This document shows, piece by piece, positions 47,162-56,612 of a DNA stretch of 64,000 nt. Every line of letters starts with the position of its first letter. Within the stretch, counting starts at the first letter, position 1. The position numbers were made by a program, and so were the translations under genes. Origin of the DNA: Methylococcaceae bacterium. GTDB lineage: Bacteria; Pseudomonadota; Gammaproteobacteria; Methylococcales; Methylomonadaceae. Under the pieces are notes generated by a model. The model saw nothing but the letters and a program-made list of their open reading frames with translations. It made no database searches and was not told where the DNA came from. Location of the stretch: the NCBI GenBank assembly GCA_016715325.1, contig JADKAL010000002.1, positions 434,001 through 498,000 on the forward strand, given 5' to 3'.

Positions 47162-48264
47162 TTTATAAACCTTTTCTTAAAGGATAAAAACAGCCATTTG
47201 AAGCCGAACCAGTTGGCGAGCATCAACAGGCCGAAGAAAAATAAACTCAGATTAACCCAGAAAATTCCAGGCCAAATCGGGATACTGCCTTTTATCAGCC
47301 AACTTTGGGTTACGCCGGAAAAATTCCCGTGGCTGAAAAATATCAGAAAACCTAACATCATGCTGCCGTAAATGCCGCCTCTAGGCGATATTTTCGATAA
47401 GGGTACGGAAACGAAGGCAAATATCAAAATCGTGATAGGAATAGAAAGCCGGTTTTGCAGTTCGGCAATCTCTTTTTTATCGATAGACGTCCATAATTTA
47501 CTGCTAGGAACGGCTTTAGGCGTTACATAGTTCGACGCCGCCCTTTCCGCGACTTTAAAAGCATATTGTTTAAATTCTTCGATAACATAATTAAAATCGC
47601 CCGGATGACCTTGAATACGTTGGCCGTTTTCAAAGACCATGTAACGTCCGCCGGGTAATTCTTCAAAATGGCTTTGTTCGGCGCTCAAGATGCTTAAACT
47701 GTCTTTTTTTCTATCTTGGACGAAAACGGATTTCATGGTGTTGTCCGCCGTAATGTTTTCGACATAAAACACCAGATTCCCCTGGCTGTATTCGCTGAAT
47801 TTTCCGGCGGCAATTCCTCGAATATCGGAGGATTGTTCATCCTGATTCATGAGCCGTTGCATTCGGTTTTCCGCCCACGGCGAGATGTATAACGATAAAA
47901 CGAAACTTACGATACTTAAAGGGATAGCCAACAAATAGATAGCCCGGTACAAGGTGCCGGCGCCGCCGCCTGCGCCGGCTATGGCCGACATTTCCTGGTC
48001 TTTGTACAACCTGCCTAAAACCATTAAAAGCGACATAAAGGTTGCTGCGGGTATCAAAGAAATACCGACGCTGATCGTTTTTAAACCTAAAATCGTTAAT
48101 AAGGTATCGTTTGAAATATGTCCTTCAACCGCTTTCTCTAAAATCTTGATGAACTTTTGGCTGACGATGATGACGACGATCACCATCCACACGGAAAATA
48201 AAGTTCTCAGTAAATCTTGGGCGATCATTCTGTCTAAAACAGTAATGAAGGGTCGCCGCGACAT
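47158..48264 (-). CDS. lptF: LPS export permease LptF
   Basis: Partner permease to LptG. With the ATG at 48264 ('MSRRPFITVLDRMIAQDLLR') the protein is 368 residues, the usual size. The frame stays open to an ATG at 48366, which would add 34 residues unlike family N-termini. Motifs: 'SQKFIKILEKAVEGHIS' after the first helix and 'LQNRLSIPITILIFAFVSVP' before the C-terminal helices. Confidence 0.88.
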   Translation of the reverse strand: MSRRPFITVLDRMIAQDLLRTLFSVWMVIVVIIVSQKFIKILEKAVEGHISNDTLLTILGLKTISVGISLIPAATFMSLLMVLGRLYKDQEMSAIAGAGGGAGTLYRAIYLLAIPLSIVSFVLSLYISPWAENRMQRLMNQDEQSSDIRGIAAGKFSEYSQGNLVFYVENITADNTMKSVFVQDRKKDSLSILSAEQSHFEELPGGRYMVFENGQRIQGHPGDFNYVIEEFKQYAFKVAERAASNYVTPKAVPSSKLWTSIDKKEIAELQNRLSIPITILIFAFVSVPLSKISPRGGIYGSMMLGFLIFFSHGNFSGVTQSWLIKGSIPIWPGIFWVNLSLFFFGLLMLANWFGFKWLFLSFKKRFIK

Positions 48265-48415
48265 TTTATAGCCAGTCGGCCAGTTTGCGTCCAAGCCCAT
48301 CTCCTCAATCAAAACAAGTATAGTGTTGTATAATCCGGTATTGAAATAACGGATTTGCGATGACATCTCAGCCTAATCCACCCTCGCCAACCCAATAGCA
48401 AACATGTAAAAAAAG

Positions 48416-49906
48416 ATGGACTATTCAATTGAAACCGCGCCAATAGAAACGTTAACTTCAGATTGTATCATTATCGGTGTATATCAGAATCAGCAATTGA
48501 TACCATCGGATGCCGGTTTGTCCCGGAGCCTTCAAGACCTGATCGTTAAGGTCGTAAATAGAGGCGATACCGCCGGAAAACTCGGCGAAACCGTGTTGAT
48601 CAATGTCGTGCCGGACAGCTCGGTTGAACGTGTGCTATTGGTGGGCTTAGGCGAAAACAAAGCGTTATCACCCAAAAGCTTTCGAAAAGCCTTGTCTTCG
48701 GCGGCTATGAGTTTAAAGAAGCCTTTCATCAAATCGATAATATGCGGTCTTGCACAAGCGCCTGTCGAAGGCTGTAACATTCAGTGGAATGTTAGACAAA
48801 TCGTAGAAGTATTCAGCGATTCGGTGTATCAGTTCACCGCCTTGAAGTCCGAAAAAGAAACCGAAAGCAAATTGCAAAAAATTGTAATTACCGCACCGGG
48901 AAGTGTTCATGAACTCGCCCATACAGGCTTGCTGCAAGGTTTAGCAATTGCCGAGGGTATAAATCTTGCCAAGTCAATGGCCGATCTTCCGGGTAACATC
49001 TGTACGCCGACGTACATGGCTGAACAAGCACTAGAGCTGAATAAAAACCACGCCGAGTTGAGTGTAAAAGTCCTTGAAGAAGCAGAAATGCAGGAATTGG
49101 GAATGGGTTCCTTACTTTCCGTATCGAGAGGCAGCCGACAACCCGCAAAGCTCATAACCTTAGAATACAAGGGTGCGAAGAACGACGCCAAACCGGTCGT
49201 CTTAGTCGGCAAAGGCGTAACCTTCGATGCAGGCGGTATTTCGCTTAAACCCGCCGCCGGTATGGATGAGATGAAGTATGATATGTGCGGCGGTGCGGCG
49301 GTTATGGGCGCGCTTTTGGCTGCCGTTAAAATGCAATTGCCGTTAAACATCGTCGGCTTAATACCGGCATCGGAAAACTTGCCGGACGGCGACGCCAACA
49401 AACCCGGCGATATTGTCACCAGCATGTTGGGTAAAACCATCGAAATTCTAAATACCGACGCGGAAGGCCGGTTAATCCTTTGCGATACCTTGACCTACGC
49501 AGAACGCTATAACCCGGATGTCGTAATCGATATGGCGACGCTGACGGGGGCGTGTTTGGTCGCCTTGGGCCGTATCCCTAGCGGATTGCTCGGTAACGAC
49601 GACGATTTGTGCAATGCTTTAATCAAAGCGGGCGAAGCGTCGTGTGACAGCGTGTGGCGTTTACCGCTGTGGGAAGAATATCAGGAGTTATTGAAATCGC
49701 CGTTTGCCGATTTGGCGAACATCGGCGGCAAAGATGCCGGTACGATTACCGCCGCCTGTTTCCTATCGCATTTCACCAAAAACTTTAGGTGGGCGCATCT
49801 GGATATTGCCGGTACCGCTTGGCGCAGCGGTCAATTCAAAGGCGCAACGGGTCGCCCTGTGCCCTTGTTGATGCAATACTTAATCGACCGCACGAACGCC
49901 GCCTAA
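48416..49906 (+). CDS. pepA: Leucyl aminopeptidase PepA
   Basis: A 496-residue M17 metallo-aminopeptidase. The C-terminal catalytic domain has the two-metal site 'VGKGVTFDAGGISLKPA' (Lys and Asp ligands), 'MKYDMCGGAAV' and the signature 'NTDAEGRLILCD' (about 342-353), with the active-site Arg. It removes N-terminal residues from peptides. E. coli PepA also binds DNA in Xer recombination. Divergent from lptFG and followed closely by holC, as in relatives. Confidence 0.94.
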   Translation: MDYSIETAPIETLTSDCIIIGVYQNQQLIPSDAGLSRSLQDLIVKVVNRGDTAGKLGETVLINVVPDSSVERVLLVGLGENKALSPKSFRKALSSAAMSLKKPFIKSIICGLAQAPVEGCNIQWNVRQIVEVFSDSVYQFTALKSEKETESKLQKIVITAPGSVHELAHTGLLQGLAIAEGINLAKSMADLPGNICTPTYMAEQALELNKNHAELSVKVLEEAEMQELGMGSLLSVSRGSRQPAKLITLEYKGAKNDAKPVVLVGKGVTFDAGGISLKPAAGMDEMKYDMCGGAAVMGALLAAVKMQLPLNIVGLIPASENLPDGDANKPGDIVTSMLGKTIEILNTDAEGRLILCDTLTYAERYNPDVVIDMATLTGACLVALGRIPSGLLGNDDDLCNALIKAGEASCDSVWRLPLWEEYQELLKSPFADLANIGGKDAGTITAACFLSHFTKNFRWAHLDIAGTAWRSGQFKGATGRPVPLLMQYLIDRTNAA

Positions 49907-49915
49907 GGTCTTCGT

Positions 49916-50344
49916 GTGCCGGAAGTCAGCTTTTACGTTCTGCCGACTGAATCGATACAGGAACGCAATCAATTCGCCTGCAAGCTGATCGAAAAAGCCT
50001 ACCGTAGCGGCGTATTTGCTTACGTCCTGACCGATTCACAGGAACAAAGCGGACAAATCGACGACCTGCTCTGGACTTTTAGAGCAGGGAGTTTTATCCC
50101 TCATCAGATTTTTGGGGACGAAATACCCGAAATCGAAAACACTGTTCTAATTGGGGCAGATAACCCGCCGGAGCAATGGCAAAAAACGATAATTAATCTG
50201 TCTTCGAAAATCCCGCAAGATTTTCAACATGCCGAACGCATCCTAGAAATACTGGACGACAGCGAAGCAACCAAAGCTTGGGGAAGGCAGCGGTATCGGC
50301 AGTATCAGCAGGCGGGGATAGAAATTACTACGCATAAAATGTAA
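49916..50344 (+). CDS. holC: DNA polymerase III subunit chi
   Basis: A 142-residue clamp-loader accessory subunit that links the replisome to SSB. Family features: 'VSFYVLPTESIQERNQFACK' near the N-terminus, 'DLLWTFRAGSFIPHQ' (about 53-67) and 'ILEILDDSEATKAWGRQRYR' at the C-terminus. Translation begins at a GTG nine bases after the pepA stop; pepA-holC is a standard pair. Confidence 0.9.
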   Translation: MPEVSFYVLPTESIQERNQFACKLIEKAYRSGVFAYVLTDSQEQSGQIDDLLWTFRAGSFIPHQIFGDEIPEIENTVLIGADNPPEQWQKTIINLSSKIPQDFQHAERILEILDDSEATKAWGRQRYRQYQQAGIEITTHKM

Positions 50345-50527
50345 ATCTTTTCTGGACTATACATTCGGCCTTTTAAAGTATTAACCGTTCTTACCGCTCA
50401 AGTCGAAGCCCATACCGCCTTTCGACAGGCTCTCGGCAACTGCTCACTGCGTTTAACCTACAACCCCTTACACAAAGGCTGTCTAAAAAATGTCCGGGGC
50501 TGAACTTACAATTCTGTGTGGTGCTTG

Positions 50528-51085
50528 CTAAAGGAGATCATCCTGGTTTTTTGTCAGCTTCAGCAACACGTAAACCGAGCCGGTCCCGCCGTGCCGTTGC
50601 GGCGTCGAGCAAAAAGCTTGGACTTCTTTGTGTTGCCGCAGCCATCGATTGAGATTGTTTTTAAGAACGGGCCTATTTTCTGATGATCGATAACCTTTAC
50701 CATGAATCACATGAACGCAGCGGAATCCAGCCGAAATGCTGCGCGCTATAAATGAAAGCAATTGTTGTTTTGCGGCTTCACTGGTCAGTCCATGCAGGTC
50801 TAATTCCGCTTGTACGCCGAAAAAACCTTTGCGGAGTTTGGTTAAAACAGCATGTTGTAGTCCGGGTGCGGTATACGTTAAGCTCTCTTCATGACTGACT
50901 TCCTCAACGTCGAAAAGAAAGCCGTCCAGCATCATGTCTTCCGGATTATTAGTTTTCGGTTTTGGATAGGGTTTGGGCGGAAGTTCCGCGCTATGATGGA
51001 CTTTATCGCTTTTTACGGCGTTCACTTTACCGATTGTCTGCCGAAACAAGTCGCTATCTTTTGAATTGATGATTTTTTTTGTCAC
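50528..51085 (-). CDS. Smr-domain protein
   Basis: A 185-residue protein with a C-terminal Smr domain: 'ELDLHGLTSEAAKQQLLSF' (the DLHG motif, about 113-131) and 'CVHVIHGKGYRS' (HGKG motif). Smr domains are found in nicking or RNA-cleaving endonucleases and ribosome-rescue factors. The N-terminal part resembles other YfcN/SmrB-type proteins. Single gene on the minus strand. Confidence 0.87.
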   Translation of the reverse strand: MTKKIINSKDSDLFRQTIGKVNAVKSDKVHHSAELPPKPYPKPKTNNPEDMMLDGFLFDVEEVSHEESLTYTAPGLQHAVLTKLRKGFFGVQAELDLHGLTSEAAKQQLLSFIARSISAGFRCVHVIHGKGYRSSENRPVLKNNLNRWLRQHKEVQAFCSTPQRHGGTGSVYVLLKLTKNQDDLL

Positions 51086-51159
51086 AAGCGCTGGCTTTGT
51101 TGTACAAAGTTGCTAACATTTACGATTCTATAGTGTAACCTCAACTAAGGCGACGATTA

Positions 51160-51921
51160 ATGTACATTTTGTTAAGTAATGACGACGGCTACTTAGCTGA
51201 AGGGCTGTCTACCTTGGCAAAAGCATTAAGCCAACATGCCGAGATAGCCGTAGTCGCGCCCGATAAAAACCGGAGTGCGGCAAGTAATTCCTTAACCTTG
51301 GAAATGCCGCTACGAGCATCCCTAGGCGAAAACGGTTTCACAAAAGTAGACGGAACGCCGACGGATTGCGTGCACTTGGCAATTACCGGTTTGCTGGAGA
51401 AAGAACCAGATATGGTCTTCGCCGGAATAAACCACGGCGGTAATTTAGGCGACGATGTGTTGTATTCCGGCACCGTAGCCGCCGCAACCGAAGGACGTTA
51501 TCTGGGGTTGCCCGCGGTAGCCATTTCCCTGGCCGGTAGCGGAGAAGAACTGACTCATTTTGAGACTGCCGCGCAGGTTGCCGTCACCTTGTTGAAGCAA
51601 TTAATCGACAATCCGTTACCTAAAGATAGTATCCTTAATGTGAATGTCCCCGATATTCCGTTGAAAGCCTTAAAAGGCTACAAAGCCACCCGTCTCGGTC
51701 AGCGCCATAAATCGGAACCTGTCATAAAGGGGACCGATCCTCGGGGTCGGCTATTGTATTGGGTGGGACCGCCCGGCGCGGAACAGGATGCCGGACCGGG
51801 AACCGATTTTCATGCGGTGAGTACTGGCTATGTGTCGGTCACGCCGTTACAGTTGGATTTGACTTGGTACGACCGTATTGAAGAATTGAATACTTGGCTG
51901 CCGAAGGAGAATAACGTATGA
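51160..51921 (+). CDS. surE: 5'/3'-nucleotidase SurE
   Basis: A 253-residue metal-dependent survival protein. The N-terminal '[13 protein letters not shown]' holds the Asp-Asp metal ligands; '[17 protein letters not shown]' and '[20 protein letters not shown]' hold the remaining active-site residues. It dephosphorylates nucleoside monophosphates. Four-base overlap with pcm, as in many Gammaproteobacteria. Confidence 0.94.
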   Translation: MYILLSNDDGYLAEGLSTLAKALSQHAEIAVVAPDKNRSAASNSLTLEMPLRASLGENGFTKVDGTPTDCVHLAITGLLEKEPDMVFAGINHGGNLGDDVLYSGTVAAATEGRYLGLPAVAISLAGSGEELTHFETAAQVAVTLLKQLIDNPLPKDSILNVNVPDIPLKALKGYKATRLGQRHKSEPVIKGTDPRGRLLYWVGPPGAEQDAGPGTDFHAVSTGYVSVTPLQLDLTWYDRIEELNTWLPKENNV

Positions 51922-52580
51922 GCCAAAGCCTGCAAGGTATAGGCATGACCTCGCAGCGAACGCGCGACCGGATGGTTAACCGCTTGATCGAACAAGGGGT
52001 CCGCAACCATAAAGTATTGGATATTATGCGCACTACTCCCCGGCATATTTTTGTCGATGAAGCGCTGGCAAGCCGGGCTTATGAAGATACGCCGTTGCCG
52101 ATCGGTTATAACCAAACCATCTCGCAGCCATATATCGTCGCCCGCATGACCGAATTGTTAGTTAACAAGCTGGGACATCCGCAAAAAGTGCTTGAAATCG
52201 GCACGGGTTGCGGTTATCAAACCGCCGTCCTTGCGCAATTGGTCGATCATGTGTATTCAGTGGAACGCATCTTACCGTTGCAAAAAAAGGCGAAAACCCA
52301 TTTATTCGATCTCAAGATCAAAAACGTCAGTTATATCCACAACGACGGCGGCTGGGGTTGGCCCGAGTATGCGCCTTTCGACGGAATATTAGTCAGCGCC
52401 GCACCGTCTGAAATCCCGGACGCCTTACTTGAGCAAATGGCGATGGGTGCGGTTATGATAATACCGACCGGCGAAAGCGGCGGGCAAATCTTGCAGCGAG
52501 TGATTCGAACCGATAAAGGGTATGAAGTCGAAGAATTTGAGGGAGTGAGTTTTGTGCCGTTTTTGTCGGGGCGCGAGTAA
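51918..52580 (+). CDS. pcm: Protein-L-isoaspartate O-methyltransferase
   Basis: A 220-residue SAM-dependent methyltransferase that repairs isoaspartyl residues in aged proteins. Motifs: '[20 protein letters not shown]' (substrate loop), SAM motif I '[18 protein letters not shown]', and '[14 protein letters not shown]'. The nlpD-rpoS genes that often follow are absent; the next gene is on the other strand. Confidence 0.94.
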   Translation: MSQSLQGIGMTSQRTRDRMVNRLIEQGVRNHKVLDIMRTTPRHIFVDEALASRAYEDTPLPIGYNQTISQPYIVARMTELLVNKLGHPQKVLEIGTGCGYQTAVLAQLVDHVYSVERILPLQKKAKTHLFDLKIKNVSYIHNDGGWGWPEYAPFDGILVSAAPSEIPDALLEQMAMGAVMIIPTGESGGQILQRVIRTDKGYEVEEFEGVSFVPFLSGRE

Positions 52581-52772
52581 ACCGCAAGCAGGCAAAAGTA
52601 ATAAAAGTTTCCCATATGAAGTGCAACGTAATACGTGAAAACTGAGTCATGAACCCGGATTCCATTACTCTTAAACTAGGCTACCTTGCTAATCGCACGT
52701 TCGCAAACTATAAGCAGATTGTTGCCGCAATGCCCACCGTTGCAATCTTGTTGAGAGTCAACGCAGGCTATC

Positions 52773-53169
52773 TTAGGAAACCAATGCCCTTAAGACATCC
52801 GTCCGGCTAATAATGCCAACCAATTTCCCGTGGTCGAAAACAGGGTAGCTTCTTACCGGGGAACCCTGGAAATTTTGCGCTAAATTTACAATGCTGGAAT
52901 TGGCGTCGACACTGATAACATCCTTGGACATAAAGTCTTCCACTTTCCCGGACATGCCCTGGTCATAAACGCTTTCGAAAAACCACACGCATGCCGTCCT
53001 TTTCTGAGAACATTCCAATTAATTGTCCATGTTCATCCATAACCGGGGCGCAGGTGATTTTATTTTCCAGCAACTTTTTGATGGCATCAAACACATTGGT
53101 TTGCTTTGAGAGCGAAACCAGTCTTTTAGTCATGTAATCGGCAACAGTTATTTTCGACAACATTATCAA
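52773..53169 (-). CDS. CBS-domain pair protein, frameshifted
   Basis: A small protein of two CBS motifs, about 131 residues after repair. CBS 1 ('ITVADYMTKRLVSLSKQTN', 'PVMDEHGQLIGMFSEKDGM') reads from 53169. CBS 2 ('VEDFMSKDVISVDANSS', 'YPVFDHGKLVGIISRTDVL') ends at 52773 in another frame. The break is in a run of five A (plus strand 52978-52982): four would give 'RVVFESVYDQGMSG' across the junction. CBS pairs bind adenosine nucleotides and regulate partners. Homopolymer error is likely. Confidence 0.82.
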
Positions 53170-53543
53170 CTCCTTAGGCTATTATTTTAATAGGGTTGAT
53201 TGGAGGATCCATGTATGTGAAATCCGCCTACAGGGTACGATTAACCTAAGAGTCTTTTTACTCTTATAAATTCAAGTTTGCAATAGCGAGCGTATACCAA
53301 TTAACGATAGAGTAATCGGAGGAATGTAATCGATAAAATCCATGCGTACGATTACGCTATCGCTAATCGTACTTACGGCTCTATGTACGCATCAACGCAG
53401 TTATGCGTCAAAACATACATGTTTCGCACCTTAGCATTTTTTAACACATTGTAAATATAGATAATTTATAAGCACTTGGCTTACGTCTGCGTAGTCAGCA
53501 CACGGGTATTAAATGTAATTTAGCCAATTGACGGTCGGGCTGG
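53170..53543. other. Intergenic region with two hairpins
   Basis: No gene seen. The region holds TAAGAGT-CTTTTT-ACTCTTA (53248-53267), and a perfect 9-bp stem GTACGATTA (53346-53354) / TAATCGTAC (53364-53372) flanked by related sequence (ATGCGTAC, TGTACGCAT), suggesting a dispersed palindromic repeat. It is bounded by the integron attC site on the right. Confidence 0.45.
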
Positions 53544-53617
53544 GTCTAACGTACCAGTTTTCAGCTGTGTCGGCCGAGCGAAGCGAGGGCGGTGTCTGCT
53601 GCAAACCGGAGTTAGGC
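53544..53617 (-). repeat. Integron attC recombination site
   Basis: Read on the minus strand, the site starts with GCCTAAC (complement of GTTAGGC at 53611-53617) and ends with GTTAGAC (complement of GTCTAAC at 53544-53550), fitting R-Y-Y-Y-A-A-C...G-T-T-R-R-R-Y. The arms pair imperfectly (CCGGTTTGCAGC against GCTGAAAACTGG), as attC folds do. The 74-base length and position 20 bases after the stop codon are typical. Confidence 0.78.
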
Positions 53618-54404
53618 AGCATCCGAGCCTCCGAGTCTAGTTGAGTACGCGCTCGAGCTCTGCCAAGAAGGCGTACCACGTGTAGATCTGAACGGTCAGG
53701 CCGGACTCGCCCGGCTTGGCCTCGACGAGGCTTAGCATAGCGTACGACTGTGCGTCGGGAAGCCGGCGCCCTGCGATGAGGCGTAGCTCCGGCGAACCGA
53801 GCTGAATCCCATGCCGCTGTTCAATGCTAAGCGTGACCGCCGGGTCGGATTCAATTCGCCGGCCATAGCCCTGCAACTGCTCGACGGCAACGGTAAGTTC
53901 TCGGGACAAGCGTTCGGATGGCTGACCGCGTCGCGCCAAAAGGAGATGGGACCCACGCTTAAGCTCGACAACCTGCGAGGGAAACTCGTCTCCCGCATCT
54001 ATGACGAGGTCCATGCGCATGCGTCGGTCATCAGGTGAAGCTTTGATCGTCACCTCTTGGACGACCTTGCTGGTCACCGCAAGCACGCCAGATTGCATCA
54101 AGGCATTCTGCACTTCGCGTTCCTTGGCGTCCGAATCGAGTAGACTGCGTAGCTCGGCGATGGCCTGGTCGTACTGTCGTCCGGACCGATCTTGCATGGC
54201 GGTGCCGAGCTGCTGAGTCGCGCGTTTGACCGGCGCGTAGATGGCGTCGTGTACCTGCAGAACTACATGTTCAGAGCACTGGGCGCGGATAGCGCGTTCC
54301 ATCCGCACTCGAAACGAAAGAAACGGATCCAAAGAACCATTGGAGAAGATGCGGTTCACGATCAGCCCTCGGCTCTGGCGGACGCCTGCGTTCTGTCTGC
54401 CTAA
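53550..54404 (-). mobile_element. Single integron gene cassette
   Basis: An 855-base unit bounded by G/TTAGGC at the gene's 5' side (complement of GCCTAAC at 54399-54405) and by the attC core G/TTAGAC at the 3' side. It carries one gene reading towards the attC, as cassettes do. Its G+C content is clearly higher than that of both flanks. No integron integrase or second cassette is seen in the window, so this looks like an insertion at a secondary site or an isolated relic. Confidence 0.72.
53637..54359 (-). CDS. Shedu-like (DUF4263) PD-(D/E)XK nuclease in integron cassette
   Basis: About 240 residues starting at a GTG at 54359, preceded by GAGGG; an upstream TTG in the same frame (54410) lies outside the cassette and is unlikely. 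The C-terminal half resembles the Shedu/DUF4263 nuclease domain: 'REVQNALMQSGVLAV', 'MRMDLVIDAGDEFPSQVVEL' leading into E-L-K (the D...ExK catalytic set), then 'LTVAVEQLQGYGRRI' with the family's Q-L-x-x-Y. The N-terminal region is coiled ('VKRATQQLGTAMQDRSG') and is not recognised. Shedu proteins are anti-phage nucleases. The catalytic motif is seen; the family call is moderate. Confidence 0.65.
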   Translation of the reverse strand: MNRIFSNGSLDPFLSFRVRMERAIRAQCSEHVVLQVHDAIYAPVKRATQQLGTAMQDRSGRQYDQAIAELRSLLDSDAKEREVQNALMQSGVLAVTSKVVQEVTIKASPDDRRMRMDLVIDAGDEFPSQVVELKRGSHLLLARRGQPSERLSRELTVAVEQLQGYGRRIESDPAVTLSIEQRHGIQLGSPELRLIAGRRLPDAQSYAMLSLVEAKPGESGLTVQIYTWYAFLAELERVLN

Positions 54405-54511
54405 CTGCAATTATACATCCTAAAAGACGTAAAATAATGCGTCATAATGAAGCCTAAACCGTTTTTAATATCAAGGAATTAAACAAATTTATCCCATCCT
54501 AAAATAAACGA

Positions 54512-54946
54512 CTAATGCCCCGGTGCCATCTCAAAAATAATCAATTCCGCCGAGTCTTTGCCGACATTCTCAACCTGCATTAACTTTCCGCTTTCCCAGA
54601 ACACCTCGCCGATGCCGTAGGTATTGACTTGGCCGTCTTCGGTTACTTTCAGTTTGCCTTTAACCACATAGCGCGGACCGGGGCCATCGTGCGTGTGCCA
54701 AGGTGTTTTGAAAGCAGGTGGGAAGGTAACACGGATGACTTTGGCGTTGACGTTTTTGCTGGGCAATTCGACGGTATTTTCAAGTAGCGGGGTCCTGATC
54801 AATCCGGCCTTGGATTCGTCAGCAGATACGGCTTCCACGACCATAAATAGTAACAGGAGCAGGACAACGGCCAAAAAGAAACGGTAACGGCTGGTGATGA
54901 TTTTATGCATCAGGCTGTCGCGTTTATCGTGATGTTCTAGGTTCAT
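54512..54946 (-). CDS. Membrane-anchored or exported cupin-domain protein
   Basis: About 144 residues. An N-terminal hydrophobic segment ('FFLAVVLLLLLFMVVEAVSA') is a signal peptide or anchor. A cupin beta-barrel follows with 'PWHTHDGPGPRYVVKGKLKV' (His-x-His and the conserved Gly) and 'EVFWESGKLMQVENVG'. The start at 54946 is preceded by GGAG; an ATG at 54970 adds eight residues. Cupins of this type bind a metal in the periplasm; the substrate is unknown. Confidence 0.78.
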   Translation of the reverse strand: MNLEHHDKRDSLMHKIITSRYRFFLAVVLLLLLFMVVEAVSADESKAGLIRTPLLENTVELPSKNVNAKVIRVTFPPAFKTPWHTHDGPGPRYVVKGKLKVTEDGQVNTYGIGEVFWESGKLMQVENVGKDSAELIIFEMAPGH

Positions 54947-54988
54947 CGTTGTGCTCCTGTTGATCTGCAAAATTAAACTTCTCTTGGA

Positions 54989-56170
54989 TTAAATAGCTTT
55001 TTTAATCCGGTCTAAAGCTTTTTCTAAATTAGACATGCTGGTGGCGATGGAGATGCGGATATGGCCCGGCGTTCCGAAGGCCGAACCGGGCACTAGTGCA
55101 ACGCCTGCTTTTTCGATCAAATATTCGGAAAAACCCAAATCGTCGTCGATGCCGTCCAGCTTTTCAATCAGCTTTTCGACATTCGGGAACACATAGAAAG
55201 TTCCATCGGTTTCAATACATTCCACGCCGTCAATGCTGTTAAGTTCGGCAACGACGAAATCGTGGCGCTTTTTGAATTCAACGCACATGTTCGTGATAAA
55301 ACTTTGATCGCCGGTTAAGGCCGTTTCGGCGGCGACTTGCGAGATGGAAGTCGGGTTGGATGTGCTTTGCGACTGGATCGTGCACATGGCTTCAATTAAA
55401 TCCGCCGGTCCTGCAGCATAACCGATGCGCCAGCCGGTCATGGAATACGCTTTGGAAACGCCGTTCATCACGACGGTGCGGTCGTATAAATCGGGATGTG
55501 CGTTCAGTATGTTAACGAATGTGCCTTGTTCCCAGAGAATATGTTCGTACATATCGTCGGTTGCGATGATGATGTTGGGATACTCTTTTAACACATCGCC
55601 CAATGCTTTCAACTCGTCCAAGGTGTAAGCAATACCGGATGGGTTGGACGGACTGTTGATAAAGATGAGTCGAGTTTTTGGCGTAATGGCTTTCCGAAGC
55701 TGATCCGGGGTAATTTTAAAGCGCTGCGCTTGTGTGGTCTCAATAATGACCGGTACGCCGTCTGCCAGTAAAACCATGTCAGGATAGGAAACCCAGAACG
55801 GCGCCGGGATAATGACTTCATCGCCGGAATTGAGCAAAGCTTGGGTTAAGTTATAAGAGCTTTGTTTGCCGCCGCAGGACACTAGGATTTGTTTCGGTGT
55901 GTAATCCAGTCCGTTGTCTTTTTTGAATTTCTCGATGACCGCTTTTTTCAAGCCGGGCGTACCGTCGACGGCGGTATATTTGGTAAAACCATTATCTAAC
56001 GCTTTAACCGCAGCGGCTTTGATGTGGTCGGGCGTATCCATGTCGGGTTCGCCTGCACCCAATCCGATAATATCTTTACCTGCCGCACGCATGGCTGCCG
56101 CGCGGGCGGTGATCGCGAGGGTAGGGGAGGGTTTTACTGATTTAACTCTATTTGAAAGTGTAATGCTCAT
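54989..56170 (-). CDS. Class I aminotransferase, aspartate aminotransferase Ib type
   Basis: A 393-residue PLP-dependent transaminase. Schiff-base Lys lies in 'GVSKAYSMTGWRIGYAAGP' (about 233-251). PLP-binding 'INSPSNPSGIAYT' and 'ATDDMYEHI' carry the Asn and Asp. N-terminal 'LGAGEPDMDTPDHI' and C-terminal Arg in 'HIRISIATS' bind the substrate carboxylates. The Ib subgroup usually transaminates aspartate, sometimes prephenate. Confidence 0.88.
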   Translation of the reverse strand: MSITLSNRVKSVKPSPTLAITARAAAMRAAGKDIIGLGAGEPDMDTPDHIKAAAVKALDNGFTKYTAVDGTPGLKKAVIEKFKKDNGLDYTPKQILVSCGGKQSSYNLTQALLNSGDEVIIPAPFWVSYPDMVLLADGVPVIIETTQAQRFKITPDQLRKAITPKTRLIFINSPSNPSGIAYTLDELKALGDVLKEYPNIIIATDDMYEHILWEQGTFVNILNAHPDLYDRTVVMNGVSKAYSMTGWRIGYAAGPADLIEAMCTIQSQSTSNPTSISQVAAETALTGDQSFITNMCVEFKKRHDFVVAELNSIDGVECIETDGTFYVFPNVEKLIEKLDGIDDDLGFSEYLIEKAGVALVPGSAFGTPGHIRISIATSMSNLEKALDRIKKAI

Positions 56171-56528
56171 CTTTGCCGTTTATTAAGAAAGTGTCCGAAT
56201 AATCTGGAATTATACCTCAGCAGAATGGTATTTTTAAAAAATGCCCGGATATTTAGATGAGTTAATAGCTAATTTAGATTCAGTCTTGTGATTCGTAAAT
56301 GTATCGTTTGACGCTATGCTCATTTGGAGTCGTGACTGTCGTTAGATCCAGGCTAATTCGGCTCGCTCAGCATTTACTTCATTCAAACGCTTTCTAAACA
56401 ATTCTGAGATTTCTTCTAAATTACGTGTAAAGTTGAGCTGGCTTGGGATACATAATACGGTCTTGTTTCAAACATTCACTTGGTTTTTATTAAAAATTCC
56501 TTTACCATTCGAGACCGTTTTATACGAA
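56171..56528. other. Intergenic region before tRNA-Lys
   Basis: These 358 bases hold the aminotransferase promoter (minus) and the tRNA-Lys promoter (plus). No open frame, strong hairpin or repeat was recognised. A TTTTTATTAAAAATT segment near 56485-56500 may be part of an AT-rich upstream element for the tRNA. Confidence 0.35.
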
Positions 56529-56604
56529 GGGGTGTTAGCTCAGTTGGTAGAGCAGTGGACTCTTAATCCATGGGTCTAGGGTTCGAGTCCCTAACGCCCC
56601 ACCA
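56529..56604 (+). tRNA. tRNA-Lys (anticodon CTT)
   Basis: A 76-base cloverleaf: acceptor stem GGGGTGT/ACGCCCC, D stem GCTC/GAGC, anticodon stem GTGGA/TCCAT around loop CTCTTAA (anticodon CTT), T arm TAGGG-TTCGAGT-CCCTA, encoded CCA at 56602-56604. Its 3' end lies nine bases from a tyrosine integrase gene, the classic arrangement for an integration site. The gene remains complete on the left side. Confidence 0.95.
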
Positions 56605-56612
56605 TTTGCAGC

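Noticed and set aside
53811..54423. Plus-strand open frames across the integron cassette
   Set aside because: They are antisense to the Shedu-like gene, arise from high G+C, and lack ribosome-binding sites or motifs.
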